NCBI GenBank assembly: GCA_013365365.1
Contig: JABVXU010000044.1
Coordinates: forward strand, 124,001-188,000
From: Cruorifilaria tuberocauda
Taxonomy: Eukaryota > Nematoda > Chromadorea > Rhabditida > Onchocercidae
Length of the DNA stretch: 64,000 bases
Reading direction: 5' to 3'
Every line of letters begins with the position of its first letter. The first letter of the stretch is position 1. Below the pieces are notes generated by a model. That model was not told the origin of the DNA, made no database searches, and was given only the letters and a program-made list of their open reading frames with translations. The position numbers and the translations under genes are program-made. Positions 11,873 to 24,900 of this stretch are shown here, piece by piece.

Positions 11873-14800
11873 ATGGAGACGGAAGATGCCGATTTAGCTG
11901 TGAGTTTTTCATTCTCAATGGCATTATTAGTAAAATCATTCGATTTTTTCTTCTTTCAAGTGATCTCTATCAATCTCTGCCACTTGTTTTCCTCGGAAAA
12001 TTTGATTTAAAATGTTTCGTTTGAAATTTGAATAATCATAATGAAATTAATTGCATGAGACTTTTTATTTTTGTTTTTGTTATTGTATATCAGTAGAAGA
12101 TTTCTTCATAATTTATGTTTAATGGAATTTGGGTGTTAAGGTTGATTTTTTAATTACAAAATTAATAATATTTGATCTTGATATTGATGTAATAATTAGA
12201 TTAATCAAACTTTAAATATTTTTCGTTAAAAAAATGAGCTCATACGAAGATATTGATATGCTGAAAGAATTTCTTAAAAACATTTTATTAATTCTACTTC
12301 TTTCTTCATTCTTATTTCGTGATGGTTGTTAAATAAGCATTCATTTTTAGGACTTATAATGTTTGGAAGTGAAAAATCCTTTATTTATGCAAATTTTAGA
12401 GAATTATTCAACGTACAAAAGAGCGGGAGTTACTCATTGAAAAGGAAAATACATTGCTGAACTGGAAATTAGGTGATGATTAATCTCGTTCGATAAACTC
12501 CATTTAAATAGAAGAATATTATTTTATAGTTGATCTTTTAGCGCTGACTTACCTATTTTACCATTAGTAAGCAATGAATTCTATAATCAATTTACTATAG
12601 TTCTAATGAAACTACTTTGGAGTGCTTAAGGAAAATTTTTCAGAAACATCATTAGCACAAGGTGGCACGGAATCCGTAGTGTCGTGTCCGTTATTGAACA
12701 GAAATCGGGAACAGAGCACTCTTTCAATCTATCCAACAGAAGAACTAGAACTAATGAAAAGAATTTCATTGAGTGATTCCCATAATGTTTGTTGATTTGA
12801 TATAATCTAGGAATTTTAAAAGTAATGCGATTTGAACGTAAAAATAAAGAATTCAGAGAAGTTTGCGTTTAAATCTAAAATTATTCGAAATTCATACCTC
12901 GCTTCCCAGTTTGACGTATTCCCCATTAAATGTATTGTTCTATTTCAGCAAAGTCATGATTTGCATGATGATGCTACTCCGGATAAATCATGTAATGAGA
13001 AACTGCGGGCTCGATTTGCAGCTCTTGCTGCTGATGTCGAAAATTTCGAATACGATATGAAATCTATGCGCCCCAAGGAAACATTTCTCAAGGGGCCATC
13101 ACCACGTCTAAGTGGTGGTGATGTAATCTAACTTTTTAATACTTTTGTTATTTTTTTCGTATTTTGATCGAGTTTTAGAATTTTTTGATCCATTATGGGT
13201 ATGTTACAAAGAATTACAAAGAATTGGATGTGATAGAGTCTCTTAAATATCCATATAGTAAAATTTTTTTATAACTTTTTATAACGAATATCTACTTTCC
13301 AATGATGTTTATAAATTAGTTTATTCATATATTTTGAGTCCCAGTGAAAAATAAATTTTCATCTATTTTATGGAATTCAAATTTCTTTTCAGTTGTCTCC
13401 ATCAGCATTGTTTACACCCACCGTCAGTTATTATCCATCGATTTCGGTCAGCAAACTTTCCACTGGTTCCTTGCCTCGTATTGATGAAGGAAAACCAGTG
13501 TACACTTTTAATGATGAAACGATAGCGTACGCCGATGAATCGTTGGACAACACGGATGAGCAGGAGAAGATTGCGACAGCGGTAATTGTTTACAAATCAC
13601 CAGAATCGCTTAAATCGAGCAACTTGCTACGTAGTGTAGGCGAAAAATGTTTGCGATCTCCGATATCTATGTGTGAGTTGGCCGAGATTGATTCTTTAGT
13701 CGAAAATTGTTCGTCACCTTGCGTGAGTTGAATTTGGTTGCTTAGCTTCTAGCTACATTTATCGGTAATCAAACAGAAAACTTAATTTGAGGATTTCATT
13801 ATAAATTTACATTATTATAAATAGAAATTTTGATAGAAGGCACTCGAAGTTGAAGAAAGTATCAAATTTTCCTATTTGGCGCCTTATCCTGAATACTGTG
13901 GAGTTTTCCAAATATTAAGTAAAGGGAATGAAGAAAATATAGATCATATAGGTCTTGTCAACTTGTAATCATAAAATTTCATTATTTTCTTAGGATTCCT
14001 TAACTAGTGAATATTCCGCCAGAATACAATCAGAAAAAGATGTCGCAAAGGTCAAGAAATCGTCAGAATCTAATCCTAATAATTATTTTGAAAATGAAGA
14101 ATATGGAATTCATAAATTTTTCAAGGTAAGTTGGAAACTTTCTTGTTTTAGAAAATTATTTCAGAATTATTCAGATGAATTTCAAAAGAATATCTACAAA
14201 CGACATAATCTTTTATTCAATGTTGTCTTTGTATTGCAGCGCAAAACGAGAGAAGAATTACCGAAATCTCTAAAAAATGTAAGTTTCCCACCTTATTTGT
14301 TCTTTTTGCTTTTCCGACGGAAGGCTGGCTGAAATTTTTGTTATTCCTTGCTCTGTTATTATGGAAATACATTTTACTTTTTCAGGTTGATTACAATACT
14401 AACAAACTGAACCATGGCGAATCAAATTTGAATCAAGGTAATTCCGCACTTCATTTCTGAATATCTTTTAGTCATGATATTCCCGTTAGGATTTCACATT
14501 TTTAAAAGATGTCAAAATGAGATAAATCTGCAAAGGAGTGGAAAAAGTTTAAATTTTCATAAAAAACTTATTTTACGAAATGCAGATATCTTAGATAGGA
14601 AATTATTTTGATTTTTTTAAATTACGGAAAGCATTCCTAAACTTTTAGCATTTCAGGAGCTTTTTCCGTAAGTAACCACAATGACATTATTAATGAAATT
14701 GCGATAGCTGCAAAGAGTACTACAGTTTCAACTGATGCTGATAAGTTAACCTACGCAAAGCAAATGGCAAAACAGTAAGACTTCATGAAAATCTCTAGCA

Positions 14801-17800
14801 AAAGAAAGTAGAGAATAATGTCTGAAATTCATTGCTTATCTGACTGAATAGCAAATCTAATAATTGCATTTCAGAATACGGCACTTTCAGTTGCTTTAAA
14901 AAGTCGAAATTTATGACTTATTTTACATCAAGTAAAAAATTAATCGTCATTTTTCCGTCAGTTTTCTTAATGATTTAGCGATTATACTCGGTTGAACTTT
15001 TAAACTCAGTTATAAGATAAATCTTTTGATGTGGAATGTAAGTTTCACATATTTTCCTTGGAGTTTAAACTTTAGCAAATGAATTCATTTATAGTCTCGG
15101 CGAAAATATTCGTAAGGAAAAACTGAAACCGAAAGTTGCTTCCAAAATCGCTTTCACGCTTTCGAAATTCGAGCATCATCACCCGCAGTTGGTTGGTTCC
15201 TTTTTTCGATTGATCGTTTTAATCATTTCATTGATTCCTTTTATCATATCACTTCATTTTTATTATTTTTTAGAGAAAATCATCTCATTGCGCTGAAATC
15301 GACACTCGATCGGCAAACGTTAAAAATTTGCGCGATAGATGGGAAGTAGGTGTTGTTGTAATCATTTTTTTTATGACTATAACTTATCACTTTCTTTTGA
15401 AAATCACATATAGTTATGTTTTTAAAACATGCTAATCCTGTTATTTGAGATATTTTTTCACTTTATAAGTACAGCTATGAAATGAGGAGTGGAACTGATT
15501 TTAATCATCATTTTACATTATATTAAATGTTTGTTTAAAGTTTGATCTTAAATTGAATTTACGTAAAAGTTCACAATATCTTCAAAACTGGATTTTTTAT
15601 GTGATCTATTCTTATAGTCTATTCAGTTGTTAGCAGTTTCAGGTGTCTTCTGCCACTGGTACTCCTTTACATCCAGATCAGAAGGAAGATGAGCTTCTGC
15701 AGGCGGCTATGCGGATGGCAAAATCATTGAAACAGGAAAGAATGCGACCACAGTCATACTGTGAGACAAAAAGTGATTTTCTTTTCCAAAATTTTATTGC
15801 AGAAATAAACTAAACAAATAATTCTCAATAGATAAAAAATTATATAGAAAAACAAAATTTGAATACTGGAAATTTAATCTACTTTGTTTTTCAGATTCAG
15901 TTCAAATTTCTGATTTCCGACCAATATCAGCAACTTGCTCCACCTCTTGCATTGTTAGTAAATTAATTTTGTTGTTTCATCACAACATGTAATATTAGAA
16001 ATATTAAATGTTGCTAGAGTTGAATTGTATGGACGTATCATTCATTTTTTGCTAACATGAAATGTATGCTAACTGCTATTTGCATTAATGGAAACTGACA
16101 ATTATTCCGATGCTCAGGTTCCATATTAAAGAAGCAATTTTGGTAACTGACTCAGTTACATGCTCTGATTTCCTTTTAGCATCCTACCAAAAGTACGCTT
16201 CAAGAATTCTCGTATAACAAGGAGCAAAATGCTGGCCAAGAAGAAATAAACAAAATGAGTATTTTCAGCAAAAGTAACAACGAACCGAATCAGCTTATTG
16301 ATGATGCTTTTCAGTTCATTAAACGAGTAAGAGATTGTTTCTATATAACTAATTTTTATTTTAAGAATATCATTATATGATAATACAGAGGAAAGCAGTT
16401 TCTTAGTTTTCTGTATTGAGTTACTCAGTTAATAGAAATTCAATATAGCAGTGTGTTCATAGTTTTGATTGAAAGATTTACTTAATTTACCGTTAACTGT
16501 TGAGCTTTTTGTTGCGCAAACTAAATTCTTTTCCAGACACCAGATAGAAATTCTTCCCTTATGTCAGCTATCCTCAGTACGCCCGAAATTCGAACTAGTT
16601 TGTCGTCTCCAACTACGGTATTGACAAATCGTGAGAATGTTGAGGGTATGTCATTGACTTCTAAAACTTTGTTCCTTCATATATTAAGAGTAAATAAATG
16701 GTGTAAACAAAACTCGAAGAGCTATTTTTATGAACCTGAACCTAATGAACATGGTTTATTTCAGCAATTGCTCCTCTGGCACATTCAGTTTCCTTTTATC
16801 GAAAGAAAGAGAAAGAAAACCGATCCGGAAACGAGACAGTAGTTATTGGGTAGTTTTAAGGACTTTTTCATATTTGCAAACCTTCATATAACTTTTGAAT
16901 TCTAAATCGTAGATATTTATTTGAAAACTAAAGAGTCTTGCAAATATAAGATAATTTTGTTTTCACATACCCTATTTCTTTGCAGTTCGATAAGTTTGCT
17001 CGGGAAGGGATAATTAAAGAGTAGTTTAGAATAATGGGCAACGAGACTTGCTGACAATCTCTGCGCAAAAAAAATTATCTATAAATAGAAGTAACAATTG
17101 TCTGCTAATTAGCACAGTGTTAGAAATGTTGAATAGGAAAAATAAAAAGGTAAATGAAAAGTGTAAAATAATAAGAGTTGCGAGTGGATCAAAGTAAGAT
17201 ATAATTCGAACAATAAAGTTGGAGGAGTTTTACGTTGGATACTATATTGATAAGAAAAGTTGGATATTTGTTTTTTGATTGTTGAATATCTTTTGGTTGT
17301 TAGTATCTTCTGTTATATCGTACTGAAATATTTTGTTCAGTATGTTTTAGGTAGATATATTAATAAGAAAAGTGATTGCATCTAAAAAATCGTAAATTTG
17401 TTATTGGTAAAATTCATATTTAAAGCAAAAAAACTCAAATCTTTTAGGCAGTTTACTCCATCACCATTCAATAGTACTACCACTCTCAGTCGTGCTATAT
17501 CAAAGACAAACATGAATGATCGAGCGAATTTCGAAGTCGAGCGAGCACGTTTAGAAAAAGCAATCAGCGTGCAACAGGAACAAATTGTCCAAGCATCGCG
17601 GGCGTTATCATTTTGCCACAGTACACAGGAATTCAAAGGAAGTCGTGAAGAGGTTTATGAAACTTTTGAAACATTGTGATTATCAAAGCTGCAAGAAGCT
17701 AATTAAATCCATTAAAAAAAATGTTTTTGATGGGTTGTTATAAAATAGACTGAAATAAAATTCCTGTTAAATGCAGTAGAACGGAAATAATTTGAGTCAT

Positions 17801-20800
17801 CCAATAATTCAGAGGAAATATGCTGTAAAGACCGATGGGTTGTTTTATGTGATTCTATTAAATCGGCTGTTATGGATATGTTTGTTCCAATAAATCATTC
17901 GCTATTATAAATAGAAAACGACTTTTTCATTGCATAATTTTTTCAGTGCAAAATAATAATTTAATCCTTTGTCACATTTCCTCTTGAAATCATGCATCTC
18001 ATCTTTATTTTTGAGTATGAAGTTTTTCTATGATGGATTTCCTATTCGCTAGGTCTCCTCAAGAAGTAATCTGCATTTGGTTATTTGTTAAAAGTTCATT
18101 AAATAATTGTACATTTGACTGACATTCGACAGCAGTTTATATTGTTTTCCAGGTTGATGCACAGCGAGCACTTCTCATAGCTACGGAACGGAGACGTGCC
18201 TTAATTTTTGTACTTGATCGACTAATCCAGAAACATGCAGCTGGAGGCGTCCAGCACTCTATTTCCGATGGACCAAAAGGAAATTTAACATTTTCGGACA
18301 TTTCAGTGAAACTTATGCGTGATTTTGTCAATGGACACATCAATTATCATGATGGTAAGAAAATAACTGTATTAAATGATGAATAAAATTTGAGATTAGC
18401 TTTAACTCGAAATATTATTTACAACATAATACGATGGGTACAAAAGTCCAGTCTATTTAATCTATTTTCTCAAACACAGAGTTCAGTTACTGATGTTTCT
18501 TTCAAAAGTGTGAATAGATATAGATGCGATTTAACAAGTTTACTTACGGAACGAGTAAACATTCGATTTTTAGCAAGTTTTTCAGACCAGCTGCTATTCT
18601 ACTTTATTGTATTGATACGAAATGAAGAAACAGTTCACCATACAACTTTGACAACCAGCGATGAGGGTATTTGTTCCGGAAGACTTGAATTTCCGCATTA
18701 TATTCAATTTCGTTCTCTTCCTCACGATTTTAGCTGTACACTAGAAATTTTCGCCCTCGTGAGTTAATTTAGGATATTCCATGTTTTCAAAATCTTTCCG
18801 TTATTTGGTACTTTCCCAAGACGAACATTGACATCTTAGTGCTAAGATACTATTTTATATAATAAATCTTTTTATATTGTAAAACGAGATATTGTTCTGA
18901 ACACATGACTGATTTTATTATGATGCAGGAAACAAATGATTCGAGTTCTGAGTCTGGAGTTTAAGATAAAGTCAAGTGCTCTAGTAGCCATAGTACAATG
19001 TAACAAGGAGACAAATTAGTTCATAAAATTTCTTGCATTTTGAACTAAATTCTATTTTCATGATTTTTTAGAGAACGAGACGAGAACTGCTTCGTCATGA
19101 AACAAAATATCACATTAGAGGCGGCAATTCATTAAAGAAATCCCAGAAATCAATGCTTTCACCAGGTTATTAATCGTAGCTTTCCAAAGTCAAGCAGCAT
19201 TCGAGTTTTCAATTAAATATATTGAGAATATTATATATTGTTTCGACAATAAGATATCTTACAGGGCTTAAATAGGGTGTAATTTTAAAAGTCTGCGATT
19301 AATAAATTTAGTGAAAGTTACTGAAAAACTCTAAATTTGATTTTTCTGTCTTTTTTTCATATTTTTTCTCTGCACCATGGCTTACTTGTTGCTGCTTCAA
19401 ATAAAAAAAATGACAGTTTATCTACTTCCAGGATTAGTCTCACTCGGTGGACCGTCAGCAGTAATAGATCCATCATTCCAGCGTGTTGGACATTTATCTG
19501 TTAACATAAACAGTGTGAATAAAACCAGATTCCACCTCTCTGATACTCTTTATCCACTTGATGGAGTTGTCGAAATGAAAGTTCGTTGTTATGCAGAAGA
19601 TTGTGGCACCGTTGGCTATAAAGGATTTCTGGTAAACGATTCTTTGATCTAAAACTTAGCTTTTTTTTAATTGTGAACCTTCGAATTTTGATAGAAGTAT
19701 ATGACAAACGCAACTCACAAAAGTAATCCGGAGTTTGCGTTTCATTCATTTTTACATCTTATTTACAAAACAAAACGGCATCCAAACTATGTATTACGGA
19801 AACTTTTCGAAATATTTTGAAAATTTTGCCGTTTTATAGATTTTCCTGTTTTTAATTTTCGTACATTTGTGGTTTGATTTTCCCGAATTTCTAATTTCTT
19901 GATAATTTCTATATTTATAACAATTTGTAATTTCATGTAGTTTTTATAATTTACTTTGTTATAATATTATTTTTTCTAACGCCGCGATGTTTATCATCGA
20001 ATTATATATTTTTTTCTCTCTAGAGTTTATATCAGCCAGTTGAAAACATTGCTTCTTGGACTCGATTCTGGTGTGTACTTTGGGATGGTCAACTGCGGTT
20101 CTGGAGATATCCGGAGGATGAAAGCACAAAAGTTAGAAGTTTTATCCATATTATAATCTATAAATTTAATTTTATATGGAATGACTCTAGCGCTAGTTTC
20201 ACAGTACATTGATTTGAGCGCCCAAAGAACAGCTTCTGAACCTTAACAAAGTATGGAATGAATGTTAAGAATTTTTTATTCATTTCGATTGCTTGGTTTT
20301 CATCGGCTAGTAATTTCCGTTTCGAAATTACTTTTAAATAGTAAGTACACTGATAGTCAGTCTGATATTATAGATACCAGTGGTGAGTATTGACTTAAGA
20401 ACATGCGCATGCAACGAAATTAAGGCTATTCCCGTGGAACGTTGTCCATATCCCAACTCAATGCAAGTCGATGTCTGGCTACCTGGCAAATGTTCGCAAA
20501 AGCCAGATAGAATAAGGTTTGTCTTACAAGAAATTTCTTCTTTTCACGCTACTATTTAGATTTTATAATAATTTAAACATATAAAAAATGCAAAAGATTA
20601 TAGCGGAGGTAGTAAAATTGGAAGTTTTGATACCGTGTGTAGACAAGACTTTTGAGCAAATAAAATTTTTGCAATTGCTAAAAAGATCTAACTCAGCACT
20701 TTCATTTTCTAAAATGATTAAAACACTAGCATTGCAAAAGTCGGTGTTTGACTGCTTAACAAATATCTTCCAATAAAAATTCATGGAACATTAATCGAAG

Positions 20801-21054
20801 AGGAAAAGGGAGTAAGTTTTTTAAGTCGTCGCGCCTTTATAAATTTATAACAGAAATCTCTCAACACTTTCGCGAAAGAAACAACTAATGCGTCTGACAG
20901 TAAGCGCGATTAAACTGTCGAGTAAGTTAAATTTTTCACGCATTTTTCTTTCAGGATTTTAATGGCAGCGGATAGAAAAGATGAAATGCATTTATGGCTA
21001 AATGCGATGAATATCTCGCTTCGAAATTTAACACTTTGGTCTTGTCGGTCGTAA
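11873..21054 (+). CDS. ani-1: Anillin, cytokinetic ring scaffold
   Basis: Anillin links actin, myosin, septins and RhoA at the cleavage furrow. 25 exons: 11873-11899, 12400-12472, 12644-12786, 12949-13122, 13393-13722, 13994-14125, 14240-14278, 14386-14437, 14657-14774, 15095-15191, 15274-15345, 15643-15760, 15895-15953, 16180-16326, 16537-16645, 16765-16849, 17448-17652, 18153-18354, 18586-18758, 18929-18958, 19072-19165, 19432-19631, 20024-20131, 20374-20516, 20955-21054; 1009 residues. The first about 600 residues are low-complexity and Ser-rich, with [17 protein letters not shown] and [10 protein letters not shown]. The anillin homology domain starts near residue 610 ([29 protein letters not shown]) and runs through [19 protein letters not shown]. 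The PH domain ends the protein ([37 protein letters not shown]). All phases agree. The 30-nt exon at 18929 ends at a weak GTTTAA donor. The N-terminal exons rest on frame continuity and splice sites more than on similarity. Convergent with cul-2. Confidence 0.93.
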
Positions 21055-21396
21055 AAGTGCATCCGATTGTCAAGAAATTTTCTAAAGATTTTTTACTTCA
21101 TAATGCTTACTCAATTATTAAAATTGTCATTCCGCGAAAGTGTTTAGAAAATTTAAAGACATAATACGGAGATTTTTAAGATGTGTCCAATTTATTGGAT
21201 ATGTATCTGATACAGTTTAAACTACTCAGAACTAGAAAATCATTTTGTGCTTCTATCTATAAAGCATTTTGCTTTTAATGCAACTAAGAAACTACATTAG
21301 TCTCGTATTTCTTTAATTGATGCAAAATGAAGGAAGGACGCTACTTGAAAACTTCGTTAACTGTTAAGTCATAGCTGAAATTTCATGGGATTGAGC

Positions 21397-21402
21397 AATA
21401 AA
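21397..21402 (+). terminator. Poly(A) signal, anillin
   Basis: AATAAA on the plus strand about 340 nt after the anillin stop; it is the first perfect hexamer I noticed there. Confidence 0.45.
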
Positions 21403-21946
21403 ATTTCATTTTACTCCTTTACAATTCTTTCTTCGAGTTCTTTTATTCATGAAAACTATCAAAATTATTAAGATTGTAATTACCCAAATGGCTTCTCCAG
21501 TTTGCGACCTATTATTCTTACCATTATGTATTCTGACATATGACTAGGATTGTGTCACCTAGTATGACTTACATGTAAGGAAATCGTATAAATTTTTTGT
21601 TGGATTCAAAGACTTACAACTGTTTTCCAGATTAAAACAAGGATAAATGATTCATTATTTGACATTTCATTGATGAGTGTAGAAGCACTCGAAGAACTCA
21701 TTCAACATGAAAACGGACATAACTGAAAGGTTAAAGATGCTTGCTTTATAGCGCGTTAACTGATAAATTCGGCACATCCTAAATGGAAAAGTTCACGACA
21801 CTTTATTAGTGCAGCCTGCACACTAGCTGTATTCATGAAATATCTTTTAGTAATTCCCTCAGCATCGATAAGATTCCGTTAGCCAAACCCTTAATGGCGT
21901 AATTAAATCAGATGATGATAAACATGTCAATAGTTTGGCAAAATTC

Positions 21947-21952
21947 TTTATT
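21947..21952 (-). terminator. Poly(A) signal, cul-2
   Basis: TTTATT on the plus strand (AATAAA on minus), 44 nt past the cul-2 stop codon, a normal nematode 3' UTR length. Confidence 0.6.
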
Positions 21953-21995
21953 TCAAGATCAATTCATAATTTGTATATGAGGTTCATCAATATTT

Positions 21996-24900
21996 CTAAG
22001 CCAAGTATTGATATTCATCATTTTGATCAGTCCTCTGAATGTACAACTTTTCAATGAGCGACTCAATATTCTTCTTGATGAAATTAACATCCGGTGTGAA
22101 ACGAGACTTCGTTTGTTCAATTACCTATTAATAAAACGTTTGATAAACAGCGCAATGGTTTGAATGAAGTGTTTCCGTTATTACATTATGAATTTTAACA
22201 GTTATTTCTTTTAAAAAATCTTAATGAAATTAACGAATTGTGGCATTTTACATACATTTTTTTAACTCCGCTATAATAACCACCCATCTCAATAACTTGA
22301 CATTATCAGGAATACTATGAAGTGACAGAAATATGAAGTCACCTCATTGATTAAAGCTGCATGTTTCAATACTTTTCGTGTCTTCATTATACGAACAATA
22401 GTACATTCCATATAATATTTTCGGTCTTGTTGAGCAGTAATATTTATATGTTCTGTTTCCTTTTCTACCTTAAAATATATAAACATTCTATTACTTGTGT
22501 TAAATACAAGATTAAAGAATCGAAATAATCTTCAGTGTTGCCTTTTGCCTAACTCAGAGAAAGTAATAATCCGTATTTCAAAAACGATTTGAATCCTTTT
22601 ACGGAGATATAATTTTCTTAGATAAAAGTTCGTTTCGCTGATATTTTGTTAACATCACAAATTGTAATAAAACTCTTTCTAAACCGAAGCCGTACTACAT
22701 CAAACATGTGCAATTTAAACGGCTTCACTTACATGTCGGTGTAATTGAGGCACCAAAACTTTAAATCGGAGACGCTTCGATGTCAGTGTTAAGTTGAGTG
22801 CCACCTCATTAATCTCATTCATCTCCTGTAGAAATAAAAACAATAAGAAATTTGTTTCTAACACCTCTTTTTGAAAATTATATTTGAAACTCGACCTTCT
22901 TTTATTTTATTTTAAAAATTTATGGCAAACTTATAAAGCATCTGCAAGCAGACATACGTATTACACATTCTTTATTTAAATTTTTTCTTAATTATATTAT
23001 TTCTTCAACCAATAATTATATTACCCTTCAACCAACGATTTCCATTTCTATATTTTAGTTCATGCCAAGCACACAAATTCTACCGTTAAATTCAGACAAT
23101 AAAAAACCGCTACGAAAATTCAAAATCCTTGTAAATAAAAAAGTAGGAACGACCTTCGTCGCCATAATTAGAATACCGGAATCGACTAATGCACGAGTAT
23201 TTCGGCTAAGTAATTCATCCGATAAACCAGTTGCCTTCTCGATATAATTTAAAGTTACTGAATCTTTCGTTTCGAAACACAGCAAAATTGCTAACTGATG
23301 AGCAGACATCGTTATCTGATATACTTTGTCCAGATAATGCAACTTCACTTCCACTGAAAATTAAAAATTTTCCAATTTATTCTTTGCTATATGAAACATT
23401 GCTGATATCAAACGGAAATTGAAAAACGTGGGAAAAAACAGTGGAGGGTTTACGAACAAATTTTATGATTTTAAGATATCTTTGCGAAATTTTGTTGACT
23501 CTCTCTAAGTATATTATCAATTCGGAAATTAGAATTCTCCGAAAGTTAAAATATGAATACAGATTAGATGACTTTAAAACGCACGCTTTTTTGAAGCTTT
23601 GAAGCTATGTTTTCTGTATCGAGAAAAAAATTTAATATTATCAAAAGACAATATATAATATATTGTCAAATGTTCTCCAATGAATTTGGAAAAACCCATG
23701 CTTTTTCACTACGTTTATATTGCCAAAGCGCATAACTTTTTGTGCAGCACTGAACATTTTAGCTCGTTGTTTTCTTTCCTTACAAATAACAAATTGCTTA
23801 ATTTAACAGCAATTTTCCTCAAACATTCCTCGTCAGGCAATTCATATTCTTTTATTAGAAATTTGAATAATCCAAACTGGAAAAAACTAAAGTTTTTCAA
23901 ACATCGGCGGAGCTAACCACTTGCAAGGTTGAAGAGCCATGTCAACTTTCGACCATTATGTGATGCTTGATAATACCTTTCAAAATGCTCAATAGATGGC
24001 AAAAGGACTGGAGGGACGATAAAACCCGTAGTTTGAGCAGCAGTTGTACAATCTTTCCCATCTGTTCCTTAAAATACACAGTTACGTTAATAAATGAACT
24101 TTTCTATTAAAATCACGAACATCCTTGAAAAAGATTTTTTATGTGAAAATTTGAAAAAGCTTAAAGCAAATTTTAAGGCCAAATAAGTTCTAGCTAAAAC
24201 AAAACACATTTTTCTTCATGAAGCATTTTAACACTTGAAAACTTGCACGAATATAATATACAATTTTGAAATCAAACTGACCCGAAACTGGACTTGAACT
24301 AGGTGCCGATAATGGCCACGCCCCAGCTTGCAAAATCAGCACTGTCATCTGGATATTTAAAGTAATATTGCTCACAGCACAGTGCTGAAAAACTAATAAT
24401 AGATAATGTAACGGAAAATTTTTTAACAGAAAGATAAATGTCCCCAACATCGTCGCGTCTCGAAAACAATGAAAATATTTCTAAAATACTATAAATTAAC
24501 AAGCGTTTTATGACCGCTATCCATTATATCATCATATTTGAAACCATCATGTTAAAATGAACTAATTGCGACATGAAAACTGGAATGGTTCGTTCTAGTG
24601 CTTTTGATTATTACAATAATCATTTTCCGTTCTAAATAGTATAATGAAATAACTGCAACAGGAAACTTAAAAGCTTAGAATTTTTTTCAGGCCTATCTTT
24701 TAGCAGGATATAACACAATCAGTTATCTATCCAATCTTTGAAAAATTGAACTCTCACAAAATAAAATCGACTTACACTAATAAATTTGTCCGTGAGCTCA
24801 TGACTTAATCCAACATCTGTGAACATCCGTGACAACTTACTCGTAAATTCAAATCCACATGCTTGCTATAAACACCCATAGATATAGATAATTCATTTAT

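Larger units (their letters stand above)
21055..21995. other. Convergent 3' region between anillin and cul-2
   Basis: About 940 bp holding the anillin 3' UTR and the end of the cul-2 transcript. No open frame of note. Confidence 0.6.

Noticed and set aside
16985..17024. Alternative anillin exon after TTTGCAG, ending in TAG
   Set aside because: It would truncate the protein before its homology domain; none of the three phases continues into exon 17. A rare truncated isoform cannot be excluded.
20588..20776. 62-codon plus-strand frame in an anillin intron
   Set aside because: The PH-domain alignment is continuous from 20516 to 20955 and the frame has no splice sites; the opposite strand has an equally long frame.
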